NCBI RefSeq assembly: GCF_007097145.1
Contig: NZ_VJVZ01000001.1
Location: 372,001-436,000, forward strand
From: Flavobacterium zepuense
Lineage (GTDB): Bacteria > Bacteroidota > Bacteroidia > Flavobacteriales > Flavobacteriaceae
Length of the DNA stretch: 64,000 bases
Direction: 5' to 3'
Below the pieces are notes generated by a model. The model searched no databases. It was not told the DNA's origin and worked only from the letters and a program-made list of their open reading frames with translations. The stretch's first letter is position 1, and each line of letters begins with the position of its first letter. This document shows, one piece after another, positions 42,674 through 52,009 of the stretch. The translations under genes and the position numbers were made by a program.

Positions 42674-44374
42674 TTGAAAAAACTTTTTTTCATCATTATA
42701 TGCCTTGTACTTTATGCAGTACCCACTACTGCACAGCAAAACAAGCCAATTGTTATTGAGAATTCCGACTATACTAACCGCGACGAGACCGAAGTTCCCG
42801 GTGCTGCGGTACTTACCGGCAACGTAAAGCTGCTGCACGATGGTGTGCGCATTTTTGCCAATAAAGTCTACTACTTTGAGGCCGAGAACTATGCAAAACT
42901 CTTTGGCGATGTAAAAATGAACCAGGGCGACACCATTTTTATGGACAGCAAATACGCCGAATACAACGGCAATAAAAAGTTTGCTTTTGCCAGCGGTAAT
43001 GTAAACATGCGATCTCCCGATACACGCCTTACCACGGATACTGTTTATTTTGACCGTAACATTCAGGAGGCGTATTATAACTCATACGGAACCATTGTAA
43101 ACGATAAAAACACGCTTAAAAGCAAATCGGGCCGTTTTGTAATTCCGCAAAAAAAATACCAGTTCAGGACAGCCGTAACCCTTACCAATCCGGAGTATGT
43201 AATGGCAACCAACAACCTGGATTATTATACCAACTCAGGCCACTCCTACGTTTTTGGGCCTACAACCATAACCGGTAAGACCAGCTTTATTTATACCGAG
43301 AAAGGTTTTTACGATACCAAGAAAAACCTTGCTCATTTGCTTACCAACTCCTACATACGGTACGATACCCAGCTTATTAAAGGCGACAGCATTTATTACG
43401 ACCGAAAGCGGGAGTTTTCATCGGCTACCAACAATGTAAGCGTTACAGATACGGTAAATAAATTTGATATACGTGGGCATTATGGCGAGGTGTTTAAACT
43501 TAAGGATTCGCTTTTCATCACCAAACACGCCGTGGCGGTTACCCTGGTAGAACAAGATTCGCTTTACACCCATGCCAAGCGTATGGTGGTAACGGGCAAG
43601 CCGGGCTTCAGGATCATGAGGGGTTATAACGATGCTCGTTTTTACAAAACCGATATGAGCGGTAAGTGCGACTCCATACATTCGGATGAAGCCAAAGGGT
43701 TAACCCAGCTTATAAAAAGGCCTGTGGTGTGGAACGGCGAAAGCCAGGTTACGGGAGATGTCATCCACATTATAAGCAATAGCAAGACCGAACAGATCGA
43801 TTCGCTCAAGGTGCTCAACAATGCATTTATTATTCAGAAGGATACCTTGTTTTCACACCGTTACCCCGATAAGCCCGAACAGTTTAACCAGATAAAGGGG
43901 GTTAACCTCTACGGGAAATTTAAAGATAACAAGCTTAGCGAGGTAGACCTGATAAAGAACACAGAGAAAATTTACTATATGTATGGCGATGATAACGAAC
44001 TTATTGGTATAGATAAGGGTGTAAGCAGCAAAATACATATGGAGCTGGAAAATAATGAGATCGTAGTGGTACAGTCGATGATAAAGCCCGAAAGTTCCAG
44101 CTATCCGGAAAGCGACCTGCCCGGTAATGTGCGAAAGCTGCGTAACTTTGTATGGCGGGGCGACGAAATGATAAAAACTAAAGATGATATTTTCCCGCAG
44201 GAAGAAAAAGACCTGCACGAAGCCATTTTAAAGAAAACCCGTGCCGATAAAAAAGTGGAAGACAAACCGATGGAAATAATGCAGGAAACCCTGGATTATG
44301 ATAAAGACCACCCTAAACCAAAGCCCAAGCCGGAGGCTGGTGCGCCTGCTACCGCGGGCAAGAGTGGGCAATAG
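42674..44374 (+). CDS. OstA-like / LptA-domain periplasmic protein (LPS transport-related)
   Basis: The 566-residue protein starts at TTG, because the signal peptide (MKKLFFIIICLVLYAVPTTAQ) begins there and no ATG lies in frame before it. Repeating beta-strand modules (VLTGNVKLLHDGVRIFANKVYYF, AFASGNVNMRSPDTRLTTDTVYFD) match the OstA/LptA jelly-roll family. It should help carry lipopolysaccharide between membranes. The C-terminus is a proline/lysine-rich tail (KPKPKPEAGAPA). The following aminotransferase and TPR genes are common neighbours in this phylum, by memory. Confidence 0.87.
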   Translation: MKKLFFIIICLVLYAVPTTAQQNKPIVIENSDYTNRDETEVPGAAVLTGNVKLLHDGVRIFANKVYYFEAENYAKLFGDVKMNQGDTIFMDSKYAEYNGNKKFAFASGNVNMRSPDTRLTTDTVYFDRNIQEAYYNSYGTIVNDKNTLKSKSGRFVIPQKKYQFRTAVTLTNPEYVMATNNLDYYTNSGHSYVFGPTTITGKTSFIYTEKGFYDTKKNLAHLLTNSYIRYDTQLIKGDSIYYDRKREFSSATNNVSVTDTVNKFDIRGHYGEVFKLKDSLFITKHAVAVTLVEQDSLYTHAKRMVVTGKPGFRIMRGYNDARFYKTDMSGKCDSIHSDEAKGLTQLIKRPVVWNGESQVTGDVIHIISNSKTEQIDSLKVLNNAFIIQKDTLFSHRYPDKPEQFNQIKGVNLYGKFKDNKLSEVDLIKNTEKIYYMYGDDNELIGIDKGVSSKIHMELENNEIVVVQSMIKPESSSYPESDLPGNVRKLRNFVWRGDEMIKTKDDIFPQEEKDLHEAILKKTRADKKVEDKPMEIMQETLDYDKDHPKPKPKPEAGAPATAGKSGQ

Positions 44375-44388
44375 GCTTTTCACGTACT

Positions 44389-44559
44389 GTCATTGCGAGC
44401 GAAATGCAATGTAACGCGGCACCCGAGGGCTTTGCCCGAATTGACGCAGTAATCTCACTCGTTGCTCGAACTAACTAAGCAATCCAAATGATAGAATAGA
44501 CATGTAACTTCACACTTTGAGTAATGAGATTGCCGCGGTCGTACCTCCCTCGCAATGAC
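44389..44559. repeat. GTCATTGCGAG/CTCGCAATGAC inverted repeat element
   Basis: The left end GTCATTGCGAGCGAA and right end CCTCCCTCGCAATGAC are inverted copies. An inner pair GCAGTAATCTCACTC / GAGTAATGAGATTGCCGCGG also matches. It lies between the OstA-like gene and the aminotransferase. Related copies are at 14198-14231, 26160-26251 and 60089-60122. Confidence 0.75.
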
Positions 44560-44633
44560 GGTCACGGGGATAGGGTAGAAAAATAGCATCCATAAATACA
44601 ATACCAGCCTACAAGCTAAAAGAATACAATACC

Positions 44634-45830
44634 ATGATCAACGATTTTTACAAGTACCAGGCACAAACATCGCCCTACCCGTTAGGGCTGGAAGTTTCGC
44701 ATGCCGAGGGTTCTTATATATACGATACTAACAATAACGCCTACCTTGATTTTGTTGCGGGGGTATCGGCGGCAAGCCTTGGGCATAAAAACCAAAGGGT
44801 AAATCAGGCCATTATAGACCAGCTTAACAAATACAGCCACGTTATGGTGTATGGCGAATATGCCCAGCATCCTGCTACAGAATTTTGCCGCCTTTTGGCT
44901 GAAAACCTTCCTGCTCCGCTAAGTAAAACCTACCTTACCAACAGCGGCACAGAGGCTACTGAGGGCGCCCTTAAACTGGCGCGCCGTGTAACAGGAAGGA
45001 GTCAGCTTATTTCATGCCACCACGCCTACCACGGTAATACTATGGGCTCCATGAGCGTTATGGGGCACGAAGAGCGCAAACAGATATTTCGTCCACTTAT
45101 ACCCGATGTAGACTTTATTACCTTTAATAATGAGGAAGACCTTTTAAAAATAACCACTAAAACGGCAGGTATTATATTAGAGACCATACAGGGCGGTGCA
45201 GGTTTTATACAGCCGCATAACGATTTCCTTAAAAAAGTTCGGGCGCGTTGCACCGAGGTTGGTGCCGTAATGATACTGGACGAGATACAGCCGGGCTTTG
45301 GCCGTACAGGAAAATTATTCGGCTTCCAAAATTATGACGTAGTACCCGATGTTATTGTAATGGGTAAGGGCATGGGCGGCGGTATGCCCGTAGGCGCTTT
45401 TACGGCCTCGCCGGAAATGATGGACCTGCTGAGCCACAATCCTAAACTGGGGCACATAACCACCTTTGGCGGCCACCCGGTAATTGCAGCGGCTTGCCTG
45501 GCAACACTACAGGAAATACTGGAAACTGACATTATGGCGCAGGCACTGGAAAAAGAAAAATTGTTCCGCAGCCTGCTTGTGCATCCACTAATTAAAGATG
45601 TTCGGGGCGAAGGCTTAATGCTTGCCGCCATGACCGAAAGTGCCGATATAACTAACGAAGTGATACTTCGCTGCCATAAAAGAGGCCTCATTTTATTTTG
45701 GCTTTTGTTTGAGGGCCGCGCCATCAGGATAACCCCTCCCCTAACAATATCTAAAGATGAAATAATAAAAGGATGTGGCATTATTATTGAAGTTATGGAT
45801 GAGGTTATGTCTCAAGTTGAAGCACAGTAA
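44634..45830 (+). CDS. Class III aminotransferase (aspartate aminotransferase family)
   Basis: The 398-residue PLP enzyme has TNSGTEATEGALKLAR (phosphate-binding), HHAYHGNTMGSMSV, AVMILDEIQPGFGRTG and the catalytic lysine in VMGKGMGGGMPVGAF. Related enzymes include acetylornithine and ornithine aminotransferases, but the amino-donor cannot be read here. It follows the OstA-like gene with a repeat element between and is followed by the TPR gene. Confidence 0.9.
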   Translation: MINDFYKYQAQTSPYPLGLEVSHAEGSYIYDTNNNAYLDFVAGVSAASLGHKNQRVNQAIIDQLNKYSHVMVYGEYAQHPATEFCRLLAENLPAPLSKTYLTNSGTEATEGALKLARRVTGRSQLISCHHAYHGNTMGSMSVMGHEERKQIFRPLIPDVDFITFNNEEDLLKITTKTAGIILETIQGGAGFIQPHNDFLKKVRARCTEVGAVMILDEIQPGFGRTGKLFGFQNYDVVPDVIVMGKGMGGGMPVGAFTASPEMMDLLSHNPKLGHITTFGGHPVIAAACLATLQEILETDIMAQALEKEKLFRSLLVHPLIKDVRGEGLMLAAMTESADITNEVILRCHKRGLILFWLLFEGRAIRITPPLTISKDEIIKGCGIIIEVMDEVMSQVEAQ

Positions 45831-46014
45831 TGTGAGTTATAAATTAGTTTCAAATCGAATTCATTCCCACTTTAGCAAAAGCATAATTACAATAACCCGG
45901 AACAATAAATAACATAAAAAATTGTTAATTAAATTGTTCAAAACATATAAGAATTAGTTCCTTTTTACCGAAACATTTCGTAACTTTAAGAAGGATAATT
46001 TTAAACAAAGGAGT

Positions 46015-47412
46015 ATGAATCTGAGCCACGAAGAAGAAGATCGCAGTTTATCCCTGTCAAAGTTTGAATCGATGTTGAAAACCAACAAAGTATTCTTCTT
46101 TGACTCCGAGGAGTTTGAAGACATCATCCTTCATTACCTCGATACCGGAAAAATAAATTTGGCTAAGAAGGCCTTAAAATTAGGCCTGGAACAACATCCC
46201 AGGTCAACAGGCTTAAAATTAGTACAGGTAGAAATTTTAGTTTTTGATGATAAGCTTGATGTTGCAGAGCGCCTTTTAAACGAGCTTTACGCAATTGAGC
46301 CAACAAATGAAGAGATTTACATTCAAAAAGCAAATATTTACAGTAAGAGAGACCAGCATGACAAAGCTGTAGAACACTTAGAGATTGCCCTTAAATACAC
46401 CGATGATTTTGCCGATGTGTATTCGCTTATAGGTATGGAGTACCTTTTTATGGATAACCTGGAGCTTGCTAAAGAAAACTTTATTAAGTGCCTGGAAGAA
46501 GATACCGAGGACCATTCTGCTTTATATAATGTTGTTTACTGCTTTGATTTCCTTGACCAGAACCTGGAAGCCATAGACTTTTTAAACAGCTTTATAGACA
46601 AGAACCCGTATAGCGAAATAGCCTGGCACCAACTGGGCAGGCAATACCACGCCATTAAAGATTATGAAGGCGCACTGCGTGCTTTTGATTATGCCACGCT
46701 TATAGACGACAGTTTCCTTGGGGCATTTTTAGAGAAGGCAAAAACATTAGAAAAGCTTAAACGCTGGGAAGATGCCATTGCCTGCTACAATACTACTATG
46801 GAGCTGGACGACCCCACATCATTCGCATTATTGCGTGTGGGCAAATGTTACGAGCGCCTTGGCAATTTAGAAAAAGCGCTTAAGTTTTACCTAAAAACGG
46901 TGCACGAAGATCCGTTGTTAGATAAAGCCTGGATAGCCATCACCGACTTTTATATCCGTCGTAAAAACTACCAGAAAGCACTTTATTATGTAAATAAAGC
47001 CATCGGTATAGATAACGAGAACAAACTGTACTGGAAACGCTATGCTACCATTAACAATGCGCTTCATTTTCATGAAGAGGCAGAGGAAGGGTACCGTAAA
47101 GCCGTAGAGTTTGGCGATTACCAGGTAGATACATGGTTGTTTTGGGTAGATACACTTCAGTTTTTAGGAGAGTACGATACGGCCATTAACACCTTGTTAC
47201 AGGCTTGCGAATATTATCCTGAAGAGTATGAGATTGAGTACCGCCTTGCCGGCCTCTACCTTATGCTGCAGGAAACCGATAAAGGGGTGTTTCACCTTAG
47301 CAACGGCTTAAGGCTTAATTACAAGCACCACACCTTGCTGCAGGATTTTTTCCCTAACGAATTTGCCGCGCCATTAGTGCAGGAAATTTTGGAAAAGTAT
47401 AAAAAGAAATAA
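46015..47412 (+). CDS. Tetratricopeptide-repeat protein, 465 aa
   Basis: About eleven TPR-like repeats cover residues 40-440, with typical spacing such as AVEHLEIALKYTDDFADVYSLIGMEYL and ALKFYLKTVHEDPLLDKAWIAI. No signal peptide is present, so it is cytosolic or membrane-peripheral. It is an all-helical scaffold for protein contacts; its partner is unknown. A terminator follows at 47434. Confidence 0.85.
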   Translation: MNLSHEEEDRSLSLSKFESMLKTNKVFFFDSEEFEDIILHYLDTGKINLAKKALKLGLEQHPRSTGLKLVQVEILVFDDKLDVAERLLNELYAIEPTNEEIYIQKANIYSKRDQHDKAVEHLEIALKYTDDFADVYSLIGMEYLFMDNLELAKENFIKCLEEDTEDHSALYNVVYCFDFLDQNLEAIDFLNSFIDKNPYSEIAWHQLGRQYHAIKDYEGALRAFDYATLIDDSFLGAFLEKAKTLEKLKRWEDAIACYNTTMELDDPTSFALLRVGKCYERLGNLEKALKFYLKTVHEDPLLDKAWIAITDFYIRRKNYQKALYYVNKAIGIDNENKLYWKRYATINNALHFHEEAEEGYRKAVEFGDYQVDTWLFWVDTLQFLGEYDTAINTLLQACEYYPEEYEIEYRLAGLYLMLQETDKGVFHLSNGLRLNYKHHTLLQDFFPNEFAAPLVQEILEKYKKK

Positions 47413-47433
47413 TTTATAATAATACTTATTAAG

Positions 47434-47466
47434 TAGCACCGCGTAAAACCGGTGCTATTTTTTTAT
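47434..47466 (+). terminator. Terminator of the TPR gene
   Basis: TAGCACCG and CGGTGCTA arms around a CGTAAAAC loop, then seven T. Confidence 0.85.
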
Positions 47467-47554
47467 GAGAATTTTTGTACTTACACAAAAATAATTTTAA
47501 GACCTCACCATAAATTATTACCTTAGGCTTACCAATCTTACAAGCCTTACAACC

Positions 47555-47995
47555 ATGAAAAAAGTACTTTTTATTGCGCTTAACCTTATTTTTGTACTTG
47601 CCGCAAATGCACAAAACAAGGAAACAAAAAATCCTTTGAAAGAAAAACCCGTAACCGAAGTCAAGTCAGGGCCACCCATATACAGTTCGGGCAAGCTAAC
47701 CGATCAACCTGAATTTCCGGGAGGTATGGCAAAGTTTTTAAAATTTGTTGATGGTAAAATAAACAGGAAAAATATAGAGGTAGGCGCTAAAGGCAATTTA
47801 AAAACCTATATAAGTTTTGTTGTTGAAAGAGACGGTTCATTATCCGATATAAAATTACTTCGTGATGGCGGATTTGGTGTTGGTAAACAAGCACTTATTG
47901 CCATAAAACAGTCACCAAACTGGAAACCCGGCGAACTTAACGGCGAAAAAGTAAGGTCGTTATACAATGTACCCATCGTAGTAACAGTTAATTAA
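47555..47995 (+). CDS. Periplasmic TonB C-terminal-domain protein, 146 aa
   Basis: A signal peptide (MKKVLFIALNLIFVLAANAQ) precedes a TonB-C-like domain (QPEFPGGMAKFLKFVDGKI, YISFVVERDGSLSDIKLLRDGGFGVGKQALIAIKQSPNWKPGELNGEKV). It lacks an N-terminal membrane anchor beyond the signal, so it is probably a free periplasmic protein rather than a TonB energy transducer. Its stop overlaps the aroE start (TAATG). Confidence 0.85.
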   Translation: MKKVLFIALNLIFVLAANAQNKETKNPLKEKPVTEVKSGPPIYSSGKLTDQPEFPGGMAKFLKFVDGKINRKNIEVGAKGNLKTYISFVVERDGSLSDIKLLRDGGFGVGKQALIAIKQSPNWKPGELNGEKVRSLYNVPIVVTVN

Positions 47996-48738
47996 TGAAA
48001 CCAAAGATCTATGGCCTTGTGGGCCGCAATATAAGCTACTCGTTCTCGGCGGGTTATTTTACGGAAAAGTTTACCAAAGCAGGGCTCAAAAATTATACGT
48101 ATACCAATTTTGATATTCCCACCATTAAGCAATTGCCCGATGTTATAAGGCACACTAATGGGCTTAAGGGACTAAATGTTACTATTCCGTATAAGGAAGA
48201 GGTGCTGCCCCTACTTGATTCGCTTTCTAAAAATGCAAAGCTTATTGGTGCGGTAAATACTATTGCGATTTCTAAAAAAGGCAAGACCAAGGGCTATAAC
48301 ACCGATCATTACGGTTTTAAGAAGGCGTTGAAACCCTTATTAAAGGAACACCATACCAAAGCCCTGATATTGGGTACAGGCGGCGCCAGTAAGGCTGTGG
48401 CATTTGCGCTCCGTAAATTAAAGATAGAATATGATTTTGTGTCCCGCACAGCAACCGAAGTTATTTATGCTTATGAAGACCTTAATACCGATGTTTTTAA
48501 CGATTACCAGATCATTATAAATACCACGCCACTGGGTACGTTCCCAAACATGAATGAGTGTCCGCCCCTTGATTATACGCTATTTACTGAGCATCACATT
48601 GCATTCGACCTGGTGTATAACCCCGAAGAAACAATGTTTTTAAGGCTGGCTAAAGAAAATGGCGCTACCATAAAGAACGGCTACAAGATGCTGGTACACC
48701 AGGCTGAGAAGGCTTGGGAAATTTGGAATAAAAAATAA
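47995..48738 (+). CDS. aroE: Shikimate dehydrogenase
   Basis: The 247-residue protein has the substrate-binding start GLVGRNISYSFSAGYFTEKF, the catalytic lysine in LNVTIPYKEEVL, the aspartate in YNTDHYGF, and the Rossmann motif GTGGASKAVAFAL. It reduces 3-dehydroshikimate with NADPH in the aromatic amino acid pathway. The usual HS-x-SP start motif is changed to SYSFSAGYF, as in other Bacteroidota. It is coupled to the TonB-C gene by TAATG overlap. Confidence 0.93.
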   Translation: MKPKIYGLVGRNISYSFSAGYFTEKFTKAGLKNYTYTNFDIPTIKQLPDVIRHTNGLKGLNVTIPYKEEVLPLLDSLSKNAKLIGAVNTIAISKKGKTKGYNTDHYGFKKALKPLLKEHHTKALILGTGGASKAVAFALRKLKIEYDFVSRTATEVIYAYEDLNTDVFNDYQIIINTTPLGTFPNMNECPPLDYTLFTEHHIAFDLVYNPEETMFLRLAKENGATIKNGYKMLVHQAEKAWEIWNKK

Positions 48739-48882
48739 TTATTAGATAACCTTTAATTAAAATCGCATTTTTCTGTTCAAAAAAATAAGAAAACTGATAG
48801 AAATTAATGTTTTTCTTTGAATTTTAAACTGCCTTTACTATCTTTCGGCAATAAAGCAGTTAAACCCTTAAGCATTTATACA

Positions 48883-51075
48883 ATGTTAGAAGAAAAGAAT
48901 GATAACCTGCATAACGCAGATGGAGACCACATAAACGATGCAGGCAGCAATTTTGAAAATGGCTATTTGCCTAACAATAAAGCTGTAGATAACAACGATG
49001 TTCCTGAAGATATTGATGATATTACCGGGATTCATGAAACGGAAGGGCAACTGCCTTTTGCTCCTGAAGAGGTGCTTAATGCCGGCCGTGAGGATGTAAA
49101 GCCTGCTGCCGAAGAAGTTACCGAGGCAGAGTCTCCTGTAAATGAAGCCCCTGTAGAAGTATCTGAAACAGAAGCCCAGGTTGTTGAAGAACCTGCCGCA
49201 CCCGAAGTAGCTGAGCCGGAAACTGCCCCTGTTGCACAAGAAGCAGCTACAGAAGAAGAAATTCCTGCTGCCGAAACGGCTAATGAGGAAACTCCTGCCG
49301 AAGATACTGAGCACAGCGACAGCCATGAGCATGAAGAAGAAGTGCCAAGCTATGAGGCATTTAGCATGGAACAACTTACCGAGGAGCTTGAAAAGTTTGC
49401 TGTGGTAGAGAAAGTTATGTCGGTTAAAAACCATGTGGAAGAACTGCGTAGGGAATTTTACAATAAATACAATCACTTTATAGAGGAGAAAAAAGACGAG
49501 TACAGTAACGAACACAATGGCGATACTACCGAGTTTGAATACCATTTCCCCCTAAAAAATAAATTTGATGCGCTGTACAACCAGTACAGGGACAAGAAAA
49601 ATTCGCACTTTAAAAAATTACAGACTGACCTTAAAGGCAACCTTGAAAAAAGGCTTGCCATTGTTGAGGAGCTTAAAAACCTCAGCGAAGGCGGCGAGAA
49701 CATGAAGGATGCCCTTAAACAGGTTAACGAACTGCGCGAACGCTGGAAAAATGCCGGGCCTATTCCGCGTGATAAGTACAACCACGTTTGGAATAACTTC
49801 CACTTTCATATAGAGCGTTTTTACGACCACCTGCATTTAGACCGTGAGGCACGCGACCTTGACTTTAAGCATAACCTGGAGCAAAAGCAAAAGATCATTA
49901 CCCGTGTTGAAGAACTGGTTAACGATACTGATGTTAACAAGGCTTTCCGGGAGTTGCAGGCGCTACATAAGATCTGGAAAGAAGAGATAGGCCCTGTATC
50001 GCGCGATCACCGCGAGGAGCTTTGGAACCGCTTTAGCGAGCTTACCAAACAACTGCACGATAAACGCGAAGAGCTGTTTGCTAAAAGCCGCGAGTTTGAG
50101 AACGAAAACCTTGAGAATAAAAGAGATATTATTGCCCGTATAAATGCTATTGCTGCCGAGAAAATAACGGCGCACAACGCATGGCAGGGACAAATTGACC
50201 GTGTAGAGAAACTTCGTGAGGAGTTCTTTAAAGCGGGCAAGGTGCCTATTGAGGTTAATGAGGATACCTGGGCATCATTTAAAGCCGCTGTACGCAATTT
50301 TAACTCATCTAAGAACTCCTTTTATAAAGACATTAAAAAAGACCAGCAAACTAACTTAAACCGTAAACTGGCGCTTGTAGAAAAGGCCAACGCACTTAAA
50401 GATAGCGAGGACTTTGAAGGTACTACAGTTGTAATGAAGCAAATTCAGGATGAGTGGAAAACCATTGGCCACGTGCCAAGGAAATACTCTGATAGTGTTT
50501 GGAAAGACTTTAAAGCTGCCTGTAACCATTATTTTGACAGGCTTCATGCTAACCGCAATGAGGCAAACAAAGAAGAGATAGAGGCGTTTGACAAGAAAAA
50601 AGAATACCTTGACAGCCTTAAGGATTTTGAACTTGTGGGCGACCATAAAACCGACCTTGATGCGATTAAAAAGCACATTGAGAATTGGAAATCGTTTGGG
50701 CGCGTACCGCAGGCAAGGAGGCATATTGAAGGTAAATTCAACAAAATACTGGATGCCCTTTTTGATAAGCTGAGCCTTAGCAAAAAGGAGACTGACATGG
50801 TTAAATTCAGCAACAGGCTTGAGCAAATGGCCGATGGCGATGATACCCGCAGGCTGGAGAACGAGCAATTGTTCATTATGCGTAAGATTGATGAGATACA
50901 GGGCGAGATCTTCCAGCTGGAAAACAACGTTCAGTTCTTTTCTAAATCTAAAGGTAAGGGCGAAAACCCTTTCTTAAAAGAAGTAAACAAGAACATAGAG
51001 CGTGCCCGCGAAGAGCTTAAAACCTGGAAGGATAAGCTTAAGCAAATTCGTAATATGAACAAACCACAGGAATAA
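48883..51075 (+). CDS. DUF349-repeat protein with acidic N-terminal region, 730 aa
   Basis: The ATG at 48883 is chosen; a longer frame from 48817 begins with a TTG and no good context. Residues 1-170 are a low-complexity acidic Glu/Ala/Pro/Thr-rich tract. The rest contains about five DUF349 helical repeats (e.g. LRERWKNAGPIPRDKYNHVWNNF, WKEEIGPVSRDHREELWNRF), predicted to form long coiled helices. The protein is cytosolic. The family is widespread in Bacteroidota with unknown function. The terminator follows directly. Confidence 0.85.
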   Translation: MLEEKNDNLHNADGDHINDAGSNFENGYLPNNKAVDNNDVPEDIDDITGIHETEGQLPFAPEEVLNAGREDVKPAAEEVTEAESPVNEAPVEVSETEAQVVEEPAAPEVAEPETAPVAQEAATEEEIPAAETANEETPAEDTEHSDSHEHEEEVPSYEAFSMEQLTEELEKFAVVEKVMSVKNHVEELRREFYNKYNHFIEEKKDEYSNEHNGDTTEFEYHFPLKNKFDALYNQYRDKKNSHFKKLQTDLKGNLEKRLAIVEELKNLSEGGENMKDALKQVNELRERWKNAGPIPRDKYNHVWNNFHFHIERFYDHLHLDREARDLDFKHNLEQKQKIITRVEELVNDTDVNKAFRELQALHKIWKEEIGPVSRDHREELWNRFSELTKQLHDKREELFAKSREFENENLENKRDIIARINAIAAEKITAHNAWQGQIDRVEKLREEFFKAGKVPIEVNEDTWASFKAAVRNFNSSKNSFYKDIKKDQQTNLNRKLALVEKANALKDSEDFEGTTVVMKQIQDEWKTIGHVPRKYSDSVWKDFKAACNHYFDRLHANRNEANKEEIEAFDKKKEYLDSLKDFELVGDHKTDLDAIKKHIENWKSFGRVPQARRHIEGKFNKILDALFDKLSLSKKETDMVKFSNRLEQMADGDDTRRLENEQLFIMRKIDEIQGEIFQLENNVQFFSKSKGKGENPFLKEVNKNIERAREELKTWKDKLKQIRNMNKPQE

Positions 51076-51080
51076 CAACA

Positions 51081-51106
51081 AAACCAGCTTTCGGGCTGGT
51101 TTTTTC
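51081..51106 (+). terminator. Terminator after the DUF349 gene
   Basis: AAACCAGC and GCTGGTTT arms with a TTTCGG loop and a T tract. Confidence 0.85.
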
Positions 51107-51125
51107 TTTTATGGTATCTATTTTA

Positions 51126-51190
51126 TATTCGGCTAAAGCCGAAAATATGTGCTTCCTGAAAACCCCTGTCTAAAGCCAAGGGCAATTTAT
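51126..51190 (-). repeat. Distal REP copy, reversed
   Basis: A reversed hairpin B (ATATTCGGCTAAAGCCG) and a decayed hairpin A (CCCCTGTCTAAAGCCAAGGG). It matches REP unit 4 near the RAYT gene. Confidence 0.75.
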
Positions 51191-51236
51191 CATGTGTTAC
51201 CTAACCTCCTATGAATTTGTTGCCTCTGATTTTATA

Positions 51237-51299
51237 CTTTGCCCTGACTTTAGTCAGAGGTTAAAATTGCAGTAAAAGTATTGGCTTCAGCCAAATATA
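51237..51299 (+). repeat. Distal REP copy, forward
   Basis: A decayed hairpin A (CCCTGACTTTAGTCAGAGG), spacer, and hairpin B (TTGGCTTCAGCCAAATATA). With the copy at 51126-51190 it forms a head-to-head pair without a transposase between. Confidence 0.75.
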
Positions 51300-51308
51300 A
51301 GTACAAAA

Positions 51309-51998
51309 CTATCCTATCAGCAACGGCAATACATCTTTAATATTTTCCAGAATTGTAAACTTATCATGTACAATTTCATGGTCTATACGCTCGTACGCCC
51401 AGGTGGTGTGAAAAGGCACATGGCAGGCATAACCGCCAACCTCCAGTACCGGCAACACATCCGATTTTAAAGAATTACCAATCATCATAAATTCGCCGGC
51501 ATTAATATCAAGGCGGCCCAAAAGCTTTTCGTAATTAAGCGCCCCCTTATCTGCCATAACTTCTATATGGTGAAAATAATGCCCTAACCCACTGTCATGC
51601 AGCTTTCGCTGCTGGTCTTTTAAGTCGCCTTTAGTAGCCACCACCAGTTTGTATTTGCCATGCAAGGCGGCGAGGGTTTCTTCTACCCCATCAATGAGTT
51701 CAATAGGTTTTTGCAGCAGTTCTTTGCCCAAATCTAAAATTCGCCCAATATGTTTAGAGGTTACCGTGCCGTTAGAAACCTCAATAGCGGTCTCGATCAT
51801 ACTCAGTATATACGATTTTATGCCGTAACCGTACAGCGGCAGGTTGGCAATCTGGGTTTTAAACACTTCTGCCGAAAGCCCCTGGTGCGAAAGGTAGTCT
51901 TCCATAAGGCCGCAAAATTTCTTTTCGGTCTCGTCAAAATACGGTTCGTTTATAAACAGGGTATCATCGGCATCAAAAGCTATAACTTTAATATCCAT
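51309..51998 (-). CDS. HAD-family hydrolase, 229 aa
   Basis: HAD motif I is FDADDTLFINE (nucleophile Asp in DADDT), then a cap, motif II VATKGDLKDQ, and motif IV MIGNSLKSDVLPVLEVGGYACHV. It resembles the YjjG/house-cleaning group, but the substrate is unknown. It follows the phosphotransferase gene by 11 bases on the same strand, so the two probably share a transcript. Confidence 0.82.
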   Translation of the reverse strand: MDIKVIAFDADDTLFINEPYFDETEKKFCGLMEDYLSHQGLSAEVFKTQIANLPLYGYGIKSYILSMIETAIEVSNGTVTSKHIGRILDLGKELLQKPIELIDGVEETLAALHGKYKLVVATKGDLKDQQRKLHDSGLGHYFHHIEVMADKGALNYEKLLGRLDINAGEFMMIGNSLKSDVLPVLEVGGYACHVPFHTTWAYERIDHEIVHDKFTILENIKDVLPLLIG

Positions 51999-52009
51999 AT
52001 ATTAAGGCA

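Noticed and set aside
48817..48882. Earlier start for the DUF349 gene
   Set aside because: It begins with TTG in an AT-rich promoter-like stretch; the ATG at 48883 is the normal acidic start.
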